This document shows positions 46,001-55,048 of a stretch of 64,000 bases of DNA, one piece after another (the stretch's first letter is position 1; each line of letters opens with the position of its first letter). The notes beneath the pieces were generated by a model. That model was given only the letters and a program-made list of their open reading frames with translations. It did not search any database and was not told the DNA's origin. Origin of the DNA: Colocasia esculenta. Taxonomy: Eukaryota > Streptophyta > Magnoliopsida > Alismatales > Araceae. Made by a program: the position numbers and the translations under genes. Location of the stretch: positions 163,921,941 through 163,985,940 of the forward strand of contig CM024755.1 in assembly GCA_014218235.1 (NCBI GenBank). Reading direction: 5' to 3'.

Positions 46001-46834
46001 TTCACAGTGGACTTCACCACTCTGAAGATGCCTGAAGTAGTATTTCTTCCAAAATTACATTCCTTGGTTTTGGATTCCTCCGTTGGCTCTCATGCCTTTG
46101 AAAGATTTGAACGAGTCATGGGGAGAATCTCAGCTCAGCAAGGCCGCCTTCCTTCCTTTCAGAGGTTTATCTTTCGCAAATATCATCTGGGCCACATTAC
46201 TTCTGCAGTGCTTGCTCCTTTGATATCTGAATGTGAAAGGCTCTCTCCCACAGATTGGGAGAAGCACTACAATCAATATGCTCTCCAGTTGGAATCCTTG
46301 AACAACTCGTTCGTCCGAGCAGGCAAGCCACCTCTCTCTACTGAAGCTTTCCTAGACTTGAATTTCATCAATCCAGTTCAGGAACTGTTTGTGCAATGGG
46401 CTGCGCGCTAATCAGCTTTTATTTCCTTTCTAAAAGACCTGAAGGATCATCAGCTCTTCCATCCTGTCAACATTGCTCACTTTCTTCAGCGTGCCAGTTT
46501 TGGGAAGTCCAGCCATTTCAGGTTCACCCTTGATAAGGATCAGTATGTGTGTTTCTTAGAAGATCAACGACAACTTTACATTGAGCGCATGCGTCCTGAG
46601 ATGGGTGTACCCTTCACTATAGATTATGGCATCTTCCAACTATTTTTGAAGAACAGGAGATTAAGGCTTGGGAACTTATTTCCCGGCATGCCTCTCTTAT
46701 GTCTCCCACTTTCTATCTCCATGTACCCCTTCAAGAGTAATACAATCATTTATCTTTTCTCTTCATCTTTGTCTCAAGTGTTTGATCTTTTTTGCTTAAA
46801 TGACAAAAAAGGGGATAAAATATTGCATTTCTGA
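43015..46834 (+). pseudogene. Extra 3' ORF of Sirevirus A (putative plant transposon protein type N-terminus)
   Basis: Lies in sense between RNase H and the polypurine tract, the place of the env-like gene in some Sireviruses. Start ATG at 43015 in a good context (AACCATGGCC). N-terminus (to about 43790): SYPNLVKAFYVCL, MVKGTQIRVTRDLLASLFGL, FIVCQIVVPRSATFSTC, EIMIERMKFASAQ and LPYAHMLTKIIQHYGI, which match my memory of the putative plant transposon protein domain. Then an Ala/Glu-rich stretch, an acidic GEQ-repeat region, a basic patch KGKRAAHRRSKKKQLK, a possible coiled coil (44570-44750), a Pro/Ser/Gly-rich part and a C-terminal domain (46007-46834) I do not recognise. Stops (43081, 43966, 46409) and frame changes break it. 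I see no clear signal peptide or membrane span. Original length perhaps 1200 residues. Confidence 0.7.
44189..44378 (+). repeat. Repeated GGGGGAGCA motif within the extra ORF
   Basis: At least five copies of GGGGAGCA or GGGGGAGCA (near 44190, 44279, 44333, 44357 and 44369) with related GGAGGAGCA at 44244, alternating with GAAGATGCTCCC. They encode the GEQ/EDAP peptide repeat and also resemble polypurine tracts. Confidence 0.7.
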
Positions 46835-46919
46835 AATACATTATATTTATGTTATTTCCACAATTATGCTTAGACTTATTTTAGATCATCTTTGCTAATT
46901 GTTAAGTTTTGTCATCACC

Positions 46920-46933
46920 AAAAAGGAGGAGAT
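46920..46933 (+). other. Polypurine tract of Sirevirus A
   Basis: AAAAAGGAGGAGAT directly before the 3' LTR start TGATAATC. A similar purine run, AAAAAAGGGGAT, lies upstream at about 46805-46816. Confidence 0.9.
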
Positions 46934-47149
46934 TGATAATCAATTTATCCCCATGTAAGTTAAATAAATTACATATCTATTTTGGTGATTAACAAAACTA
47001 TGATAAAGGTTACTAACATACTTTGTATGAAGTCTAAACAAAGGAAATAAACCAAGGGAAAACAAGCCAATCAATTAAGTATTCATCACTACAACAGTGA
47101 GAGTTCAAAGCATCAATATTTGTCTAAGTCCACATCGACTTTCTTAATG

Positions 47150-47965
47150 CATAACGATTTATATGTGCTTGTATCGGTTAAGTAATCGCAACGATTTTCC
47201 CTCACAACGATTCGTTAAGTGATCGCAATGATTTTCCCTCACATCGATTTGTTAAGTATTCGTAACAATTTGCCCTCGTAACGATTTCTTTAGGGATCGT
47301 AACAATTTGCTATCATAACGATTTCTTTAGTGGTCATAACGATTTGCTATCACAACGATTTCTTTAGTAGACATAACGATTTTCTATCATAACGATTTAT
47401 CTAGTGATCACATCGATTTGCTTCTCGCATCGACTTCATTAAGTGATCATAACGATTTGGTCTCACATCGATTTCGTTAAGTGATCATAACAATTTGGTC
47501 TCATATCGATTTCTTAAGTGATCATAACAATTTGGTCTCATATCGATTTCTTAAGTGATCATAACGATTTGGTCTCACATCGATTTCTTTAAGTGATCAT
47601 AACGATTTGGTCTCATATCGATTTCTTAAGTGATCATAACGATTTGGTCTCACATTGGTTTCGTTAAGTGATCATAACGATTTGGTCTCATATCGATTTC
47701 TTAAGTGATCTTAACGATTTGTTAAGTGATCACAACGATTTGCTCTCATAACGATTCGCTCAGTTACATAACGACTCTGTCACTGTAACATCAAGTTACA
47801 TAACGACTTGGTCGCTGTAACGATTCGATACATTTCACAAACGATTCACTTACAACGATTGGATTATTAATATATATAACGATTTGTGTATACATCTGTT
47901 TACTTATGATTGCATAAAGATTCACTCATTTGCACAACGATTTCATAAGTCATGCATATAATGAT
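47150..47965 (+). repeat. AACGATTT/ATCGATTT short-repeat array (3' LTR copy)
   Basis: Same array as 22390-23230, with more CpG-containing units intact (AACGATTT where the 5' LTR often has AATGATTT or AACAATTT). Confidence 0.8.
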
Positions 47966-48692
47966 TTTGTGAAATATAATGATTTGATTTTCGAGCTAAT
48001 TTTTTAATACGTTGAAAAGTCAAAGTCTTCACGCATATCTTTCTGACAGCTGTGCATTTAGTACGATAGTATGTATCACTGCATGCATGCAGAAAATATT
48101 TTCCATTCTCATGCTTATTCTGTAAACATCTTTTTAGAAGAACAGAATGGAACTTCTACTTCTGTATAAAATCAATCTAACGTTGACTGACAACAAGAGA
48201 CAGCTTAGCTGTGTATTGTTTAAGCTTGTAATGTGTGCAGGTCTCTGACAGCTCTCGTCATACAATGTTGGACAAAATAGAAGCCAAAGGATATTACAGA
48301 ACATCTTCTCTCTGTGCGTGCATGAAGACCGTTGAACGGGAAGCTCTATAGGACCATGCAGTCTAACGTAAACAAAAGCTTTGAGACAACAGGCACTTCA
48401 ACATTCAAATTTTCAAATAGAATATATATATAGAAGAGTAAAGCTCCAGAAGGAAAGTATCTAGAGTTTCAAAACGAAAATCCTCGACAAGCTTTCTGTG
48501 AGCATTCTGAAGAGCAAAGCCTCACTCCCTTCTGTTCAAGCTCTTAGCTCTCTGCATTCAGTGTGTTAGTCTTGAGAGCTTCTGTAAACTGAGAGTGTCC
48601 CTCACTTTAGATCTTCCTCTCAGTTAGCTTCAGATCTAGCATTGTATAAGCTTGATCTAGGGGCTTGATCTAATTTCATTTTTCCTGTGTTG

Positions 48693-48873
48693 TTCCCTTC
48701 GGTTGTGAAGGAAGACCTGGTGTGGTATCCAGGGTGTTGTTCTCTTCGTTTGTGAAGGAAGACCTAGTGTGGTATCCAGGGTGTTGTTCCCTTTGGTTGT
48801 GAAGGAAGACCTAGTGGGGTATCCAGGGTGTTGTTCCCTTCGGGTGAAGGAAGACCAGTTGGGGTGCTGGGTG
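48693..48873 (+). repeat. Tandem 47-bp RNA-hairpin units (3' LTR copy)
   Basis: Three full units and a shorter one, as in 23942-24124, with a few substitutions such as TTCTCTTCG for TTCCCTTCG. The last unit holds GGTGAAGGAAGACCAG. Confidence 0.75.
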
Positions 48874-48904
48874 TTGTAGTGTCCTTACGGGGGACTGTAC
48901 CCTT

Positions 48905-48979
48905 ATTAGTGAAATCCTGAGATATTGCTCAGGGACTGGACGTAGGACTCCTAAGAGAGGAGATCCAAACTAGGATAAT
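48905..48979 (+). promoter_or_regulatory. Conserved U5 block (Sirevirus A, 3' LTR)
   Basis: TAGTGAAATCCTGAG, CTCAGGGACTGGACG, AGGACTCCTAAGAG and AACTAGGATAA in the usual order. Confidence 0.6.
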
Positions 48980-50284
48980 TCTCTGTGTTGTGTGATTGCT
49001 TTTGTGTGTTCGATTTTTCCTTCACTAACACTAACAATCTGCGAAGTGTGTTTTTGTGACTTTTTTGTGAACAGGTTTTAAGTATTAAATATTTTTAATA
49101 TCCCATTCACCCCCCCTCTGGGCTAGCTAGCTGGGCAACACTTTTGAGAATCGAATGTCTTCATGATTCTAACTCCGACTTCTAAAGTCGAAGTACACCT
49201 TCTTATGAATCCGACTTCTCTGACAGTTTGTGTACTTGTGTTTTTCTTATACAGATAGTATATTTTTATGATTCATCTGTGTAAATGTAACCTTTGTCAG
49301 AACTCACTACTCCTATATGTTTCTTAAATATTAATAGTCCATCAGATTATCATTAATTAATTATATTCTGACAAGATGAGACATATTATACTCAAAATAA
49401 TCTTCTAAATTTGTTTATGTTTGTATCTGAAACATTTAATCAAATTGGTCTCTTGCTTCATGACAAAAGGCCAGATTTACATTCCTTTCAGAAGATATCC
49501 TGCATTTATTGATTTCAGATGCATGGGTATCTGACAGAGGTTCACCTACCACTGTCATAACCACACCTTACTTGGTGATGCAACTGTTTGTCCATCTTTT
49601 ATTGGTCTAAAAGCTTGTATGTCCGAGGTTTCCATACTTTATAAATTTCTTTTGACTCACCTACCTCAGAAAGTATAAAGGTATCCTCTCCTTTTGTCTT
49701 GTCTTTGCTACAGGACATTTATTGAGCACGTTTTCAGCATGGAGCCTTCATAGAACATTTAATTGAGCTTGACCTTTAAGCTGTGAAGCTACAACCTTGT
49801 CTGAAGCCATTGGAAAGCTAAAATGGGTGAAGGACTAATGGATAACAACTTCAACCAGCATCCATAGGATCAAAGATCTCTCCTCAAACGGCCAGATCTC
49901 TAACGACACTTTCAAACGACTACATTCTTCTGAAGTATATATAGAAGCTGAAGTTTGAATGAGAAGACACACAACACATAGAGTGTGAAACCAGCTAGCA
50001 ATTTTCTCAATTCTCTTCTGCCTTCTGCTAGCAAGATTATCTACAAGCCTTCTCTTGAGCTGCAAGATTGAGAGCTTCCTCATTCAGAAAATTCTCCAAG
50101 CTCTCCTCTTCACAAAAGTTTTGTTGTTGGGTGGCATTTGTAATTGTGATTTCTTTCTGTCCACCCTTCCTCATTCAGAAAGGATTACAGTTGTAATTCT
50201 AATTTGTTTTTCTCCTTTCTGAATTTAGGTCTGTTTTCCTATTGTTAAGGCAAATACACACAAGTGTTTTTACAATTTCAATTG

Positions 50285-50440
50285 TGTAACCTTGCAAGAG
50301 GTTTATTCCTACTGTACCCCTCCTGTGAAGGAAGACCTTTTTGAAGGTAGTCTTTTGTACCCCTATTGAGGGAAGACTTGCTTGGGAGCAAGTGGGCTCG
50401 TAATTCCTCTCAAGGTGAGAGAAGGCCAAGTTCTCTTGGC
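50285..50440 (+). repeat. Hairpin tract in family B solo LTR
   Basis: Different sequence but the same plan as the family A array. Near-perfect small stems ACCTTTTTGAAGGT, ACTTGCTTGGGAGCAAGT, CTCTCAAGGTGAGAG and GCCAAGTTCTCTTGGC are separated by GGAAGAC words. Confidence 0.7.
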
Positions 50441-50441
50441 A

Positions 50442-50517
50442 GTTAGTGAAATCTCAAGTGGTTTGCTTGAGAACTAGACATAGGACTTCCATGTGGGAAG
50501 GGCCGAACCAGGATAAA
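50442..50517 (+). promoter_or_regulatory. Conserved U5 block (family B solo LTR)
   Basis: GTTAGTGAAATCTCAAG, CTTGAGAACTAGACATAGG, then GACTTCCATGTGGGAAG and GAACCAGGATAA. Both stems are kept with different base pairs from family A. Confidence 0.65.
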
Positions 50518-50743
50518 ATTCTTCGTGCAACTGTGTGATTGTTTTCGCCAACTTACACTTGAATCACACACTACACTAAATTCTAACAGCTTTATTTAGT
50601 GTTGTTTAATTTCAGATAAAATTTTAAAAGTGCAAGAAGTCCTATTCACCCCCCCTCTAGGACATCATTACTGCCATTTCAATCCAACATATTCTAGTAG
50701 TTGTAGCAAGAGTCTAGGATAAGTTAGTAATAATCTGGGGGTA

Positions 50744-51175
50744 GTGCTGAAGAAGAAGTCCAAGGGTAAGAGGGTTCCTTACCATTTTCTAGCCGATCTA
50801 GCCCGTAGGTGCAAGGCATGCCTAGCAATTTCGGAATTCATTGAAGAGCCTTTGTTGTTGCCGGATGTGGAATGTGACGAGTTGTTGTTCTTAATTGATG
50901 ATGGGTTTGACGTCTATGAAATCATGGATGACAATGACCCAATCGAATAAGGGGATGAAGAATTTGAGGACGAGGTTGATGCATTCGCAAGTGGAATTAG
51001 AAGATTCGACGAACCGTCAGCTGTAGTAGAGAAATCAACCAAAGAAGTTAATCTGGGAACCGTGGAAAACCCTAGGACTGTCCTCATAAGTAGTAACTTA
51101 TGACCAGCTAAAGAGGAGGCAATTACTGAGGTTCTTAGAGAATACAAGGACACGTTTGCTTGGAGTTACGAGGAT
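50744..51175 (+). pseudogene. Tat linker upstream of RT
   Basis: 68 open codons (50744-50950) ending in an acidic Asp-rich stretch, then broken frames giving VNLGTVENPRTVLI and EVLREYKDTFAWSYEDMPGL, the usual lead-in to Tat RT. No separate domain recognised. Confidence 0.7.
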
Positions 51176-51934
51176 ATGCCAGGACTGGATCCCGTGCTTG
51201 TTGAACATCACCTTACACTTAAGCCGAGGTCCGTCACTATTAAGCAGCGGTTAAGACGTTTCCATCCACAAATGGCTTTGAAAATGAAAGATGAGGTTGA
51301 CAAGCTCCACAAAGATAAATTTATTAGAGTCATACTTTATCCTAATTGGGTGGCAAACATTGTCCCAGTCATGAAAAAAGACGGAAGAGTCAGGATCTGC
51401 TTTGACTTCCGGGACCTTAACCGTGCTTGTCCTAAAGATGATTTCCCCTTGCCTCACATCAATGTGTTTATTGATAATACGGCCAAGTATGAAACCCTAT
51501 CCTTTATGGATGGCTTCTTAGGGTACAATCAGATCAAGCTAGCTGAGGAGGATCAGAAGAAGACGTCGTTCACTACACCTTGGGGCACATATTGCTATGT
51601 GGTCATGCCATTTGGACTTAAAAATATTAGAGCTACTTACCAAAGAGCGATGATGGCCATCTTTCATGACATGATTCACATCTATATTGAGGTGTATGTG
51701 GATGACTTGGTAGTGAAGTCTAAAACATTGACTGAGCATCCCAGGGTTATGGCTAAGGTCTTGCAAAGGTCAAGAGAGTTTCAACTGAAAATGAACCCCA
51801 AGAAGTGTGTGTTTGGTGTGTCATCGGGTAAACTTCTAGGGTTCATCGTGAGCAAGATGGGTATCGAGATCGATCCCAATAAGGTGAAGGCAATAAGAGA
51901 GATGCCTCTTCCCAAAAGTTTGAAGGAAGTTTGA
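51176..51934 (+). pseudogene. Tat reverse transcriptase
   Basis: 252 open codons. Motifs: LRRFHPQMALKMKDEV, ANIVPVMKKDGRVRICFDF, RDLNRACPKDDFPLPHI, SFMDGFLGYNQIKLAEED, VVMPFGLKNIRATYQRAM, catalytic VYVDDLVVKS and KLLGFIVSKMGIEIDP. Both Asp of YVDD are present. FGLKNIRATYQ has Ile where Ala is usual. The frame ends at 51934 before the RT connection. Copies element RNA into DNA; now inactive because gag and flanking parts are broken. Confidence 0.92.
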
Positions 51935-52994
51935 GGATTAATGGGAGGTTGCAATTCATTCGCCGGTTTATCTCCCAACACTCACAAAGGTGTAGACCCT
52001 TCTACGACCTTACTAAGATGGGAGTCAATTTCATTGGGATGAGAAGTGTCAAGCTGCCTTTGATGGATTAAAGAAGTATCTGGCTAATCCTTCTGTCTTG
52101 AGGCCACCGACTCTAGGCGAACCCTTAATTCTCTATGTATCTGTCCTGGAAGACTCTGTAGGAGCTGTGCTTGCACAAGTGGATGAAGAAGGTAAATAGA
52201 GGGCAGCTTACTACTTGTGTAAACATTTCAACCCCTATGAGTAGAGGTACACATCAATGGAAAAACATGTGCCGCTCTTGTCTGGGTAGTGCAGAAATTG
52301 AAGCACTACTTCCTTGTTCACGAAGTCCACCTTATAGCCTGTATGAATCCTATCAAATTCCTCCAAGAAAAATATGTTCTCACTGATAGGCTAGCACGAT
52401 GGCAAAGCTTTCTCTCTCAGCTTGACGTCACCTACATTCAACAAAAGTTGATCGAAGGCTATGCCATAGCAGAACATCTCGCTCATCACCCTATCCCTAG
52501 CTTTGATCCTATCCATTCGGAGTTTCAAGACGAGGAACTAATGTCCCTTATCCAATTTGATTCTATGTGGACATTACATTTCGATGGAGCTCTGAATTCT
52601 CACGGTAAGGGTATCGGGATTGTTCTCCTATCACCTAAAGGGGTCACCATTCCGCAGGCTTTTCAGCTAGCATTCCTTGTCACCAACAATATAGCTGAAT
52701 ATGAAGCTCTGCTGGCTGGACTTGAGGCCGCACATTTTTATGGTGTTACCCAATTGCAAATTGTAGGTGATAGTCAGATGATTCTCCACCAAGTGGTCAT
52801 CAAGTACCACACCAGAGATCCCAAGCTTAAGCCTTACCAAAAGCTCACTTCAGCATATGCCAAGCTATTCTCCAAACTTATCTTTGTCCATGTGCCTCAC
52901 CACCAAAATCTTCTAGCAGACACTCTTACCACTCTTGCTTCATCCCTCAACATTTCTGATGTTGGGGATTTTGACCCCATTCACATTGAATGAC
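51935..52994 (+). pseudogene. Tat dual RNase H region
   Basis: Two RNase H modules. The first (about 51990-52500) is degraded: LILYVSVLEDSVGAVLAQ, then FLVHEVHLIACMNPIKFL and GYAIAEHLAHHPIP. The second (about 52560-52950) is fully open and carries LHFDGALNSHGKGIGIVL (Asp), NNIAEYEALLAGLEAA (Glu), LQIVGDSQMILHQV (Asp) and LLADTLTTLAS (Asp): all four acids of the plant/archaeal-type RNase H are present. The extra module is the known hallmark of the Tat clade. Confidence 0.88.
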
Positions 52995-53008
52995 GTCATA
53001 TCCCAACT

Positions 53009-54391
53009 GTGCGAAATCCTGTGTTCCTTTGGATCAAAGAGGAGATGTTGAAGAAGGCAGAGAGGAAAAACAAGAAAGAAATCATGTTATTGGAGCTAGA
53101 AAAAGAGTTGGATGATGAGGAGAAGTCATGGTTCTATGAGATAGCGAAGTATTGCATAGACCAGTCTTACTCTGAGGAAGCCACTGCTGAAGAGAAAAGA
53201 GCCATAAGTAGAATGTCCCAGAGGTATACCATGGTTGGTAAGGTGCTCTATAGACGAGGTCTCACTGGGGTTTTACTTAGATGCTTAGATGTTGACGAAA
53301 TATGGAAACTTGTTAAGGAAGCTCATACAGGTGTGTGTGGGGGCCATGTAAATAGCCGAATACTTGCTAAGAAAATCCATAGGCAAGGCTTTTACTAGCC
53401 CACTTTAGAGGAGGATTGTTCCATCTATGTCCGTCGGTGTGTTAAGTGTCAACTGCACGTTGACAAAATCCATTCTCCATCCTCTACACTCCACCCTATA
53501 TCCTCCCCATGGCCTTACGCTATATGGGCCTTCGACATCATTAGTCCCCTTGGTGATTCGAACTCCCAAAATAAGTCAAAATCACCCATCTTCATTGCAA
53601 CAGAGTACTTCACCAAATGGGTGGAAGCAAAAGCTTATGCAAAAGTCAAGGCGACAACGCTATGCAAATTCATCATGAAGAACATCATCACCAGATTCGG
53701 CATCTTAAGTACCATCATCACCGACAATGGACCACAATTTATCTCTCAAGAGCTTCAGAATCTCTCCAAAAGGTACAAAATTGCATTGCATCATTCATCT
53801 CCCTATTATCCGCAAGGCAATGGCCAAGTAGAACCAACAAATAAAACTCTAATCAAAATAAAAAAAATAGACGTGTGAGGCTAACAAGTTCTCGGATTGG
53901 CCAGACAGACTTGTGGAAGCTCTATGGGCCTACCGCACTTCAATTCGTACTCCTACGTACAGGGCAAACACAGTTCACCCTTACTTATGGAATGGAGGCA
54001 GTAGTACCATACGAGAATCTCATCTCCTCATTAAGACTTCAGCTTGACAAGGATTTTCCAATCGATGAGTGACATGAGTCGCTCCTTGCACAACTGGAGC
54101 TCTTAAATGAGAAGCATCTGGTCACCGCAGAACACACAAAAGCATATCAGAATAGACTCACACATTTTTATTAAAAGAAAGTAATTGAGAGAAAATTCAA
54201 AGTCAATGAAATGGTCGTTAAAAGAATCATTGTAAAACCCAGTGGTCCCCGTTCAAAACCCTAACCAAACTGGGTAGGGTTGTACATAGTTAAAGAAGTA
54301 TATCCAGGCAACATGTATAGTCTAGTGAACACTGAGGGTGAGGAACTCTCCCACCCTTGGAATGTGATTTATCTTAAAAAGTACTACCCCT
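53009..54391 (+). pseudogene. Tat integrase and pol C-terminus
   Basis: 53009-53398 (129 codons) is a charged linker leading to the zinc-binding N-terminus (VKEAHTGVCGGHVNSR). The core is split over frames 53427-53878: WAFDII in the broken part (Asp), FTKWVEAKAYAKVKA, ITDNGPQFISQEL (Asp) and YYPQGNGQVEPTNKT (Glu). 53875-54391 changes frame repeatedly and ends with HPWNVIYLKKYYP and a stop, the normal end of Tat pol. Confidence 0.85.
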
Positions 54392-54533
54392 AGATAGGTG
54401 TTCGGAGTTACGTGGTACACATACCTTAAAATGAAAACATAATCAGTTTTAATTCATTATTCATTCTTGGCGAGTTAACCATAGGTGTCGACACCCACAC
54501 ACTTACATGCCCACCCTTGGGAACTAGAAGCAC
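54392..54533 (+). other. Non-coding tail after Tat pol
   Basis: About 140 bp without a frame, ending in AGAAGCAC (54526-54533), the left target duplication of the MITE. Confidence 0.6.
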
Positions 54534-54696
54534 TAGGGGTGTTCATAATTTGGTCCAACCCGAAAAACCGAACCGGCCGGTTCGGTTCGGTTCGGTTCGG
54601 TTCGGGTTGGACATCCACTGGTTCGGTTCGGTTTCACATGGTAGAACCGAATTAAACCGAATATAAATAAAATATGTGCTTTATTTAATCAAATGT

Positions 54697-54767
54697 TAAG
54701 TAGGCCAGTTGGTTACAGGCGAGTGCGCCTCCTACAGTGGGAGGAGTTCGATTCCTCCACCGCGCCA
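54697..54767 (+). other. tRNA-like segment in the MITE
   Basis: TAGGCCAGTTGG resembles an internal A box. GGAGGAGTTCGATTCCTCC forms a perfect T-arm with a B-box-like GTTCGATTC. The acceptor stem does not pair, so it is not a working tRNA gene; a tRNA-derived (SINE-like) or captured segment is likelier. Confidence 0.55.
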
Positions 54768-54819
54768 TCAGTCTTTTATTATCAAATAATGTGTGAAAAA
54801 GTGCCTTTTTTGTCAAAAG

Positions 54820-54896
54820 CGCGCGTACAAGCTGGGATTCGAACCCCCAACCAAGAGCAGCAGAGTCGACGCCTTGACCACCAGGCCAAGCACCCA
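54820..54896 (-). other. Second tRNA-like segment, opposite orientation
   Basis: On the minus strand TGGCCTGGTGGTCAAGGCG (A-box-like, as in Leu/Ser tRNAs) is followed at normal distance by GGGGGTTCGAATCCC, a near-perfect T-arm. No complete acceptor stem. Confidence 0.55.
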
Positions 54897-55048
54897 GTTG
54901 TGTCTCATGTGTCATTCGACTTCGGTTTGAACCGAACCGAACCGATTCGGTTCGGTTCGGTTTGCATGATATTTCGGTTCGGTTTCGGTTCACCCAAAAA
55001 ATGGGGTGAACCGAACCGAACCGGACCATGTTCACCCCTAAGAAGCAC

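Larger units (their letters stand above)
22184..49140 (+). mobile_element. Sirevirus-type Ty1/copia retrotransposon (family A) with an extra 3' ORF
   Basis: Complete element: 5' LTR (22184-24396), primer site (24399-24410), gag, protease, integrase, RT, RNase H (to 42600), an additional long ORF region (43015-46834), polypurine tract (46920-46933), 3' LTR (46934-49140). Perfect target duplications CTTTT are at 22179-22183 and 49141-49145. A Tekay element (26007-39303) interrupts the gag-protease linker. Without it the element is about 13.7 kb. The gene order, long LTRs, large gag and additional 3' ORF are Sirevirus features. The LTRs differ by several percent by eye, so it is not recent, and every gene has disabling changes. 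Confidence 0.93.
46934..49140 (+). repeat. 3' LTR of Sirevirus A
   Basis: 2207 bp, partner of 22184-24396. It shares the same landmarks: repeat array 47150-47965, TATATATATA at 48423-48432, hairpin units 48693-48873, U5 block 48905-48979 and C-rich tail. The first 200 bases differ at about eleven positions by eye. It ends GGGCAACA next to the CTTTT duplication. Confidence 0.93.
21647..50689 (+). mobile_element. Sirevirus-type solo LTR (family B), split by a later Sirevirus
   Basis: It starts TGTTGAGCAACTACCCC and ends TTTCAATCCAACA. Flanks GATTC (21642-21646) and TATTC (50690-50694) match at four of five bases. After removing the inserted element and its CTTTT duplication about 2.08 kb remains, a normal Sirevirus LTR length. 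Inside in order: CCGACTT/AAGTCG palindromes, TATATATA at 49936, hairpin-rich tract (50285-50440), conserved U5 block (50442-50517) and ATTCACCCCCCCTC tail. No internal region or primer site follows, hence solo. Confidence 0.82.
54534..55040. mobile_element. hAT-type MITE with 8-bp duplication
   Basis: 507 bp between perfect 8-bp copies AGAAGCAC (54526-54533 and 55041-55048). Termini are inverted: TAGGGGTGTTCAT at the left and, on the other strand, TAGGGGTGAACATGG at the right. Internal to both ends are tandem GGTTCGGTTC/GAACCGAACC blocks that can pair. An 8-bp duplication and the (C/T)AGGGGTG end are characteristic of hAT. It carries no transposase. The middle holds two tRNA-like segments. 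Confidence 0.88.

Noticed and set aside
45375..46025. 216-codon frame taken as a separate membrane protein
   Set aside because: It is hydrophobic, but the region is a patchwork of frames of the extra ORF. The frame upstream of about 45650 probably is not the original one.
54697..54896. Two functional tRNA genes
   Set aside because: T-arms are good but acceptor stems do not pair and anticodon arms are unclear, so they are listed only as tRNA-like.
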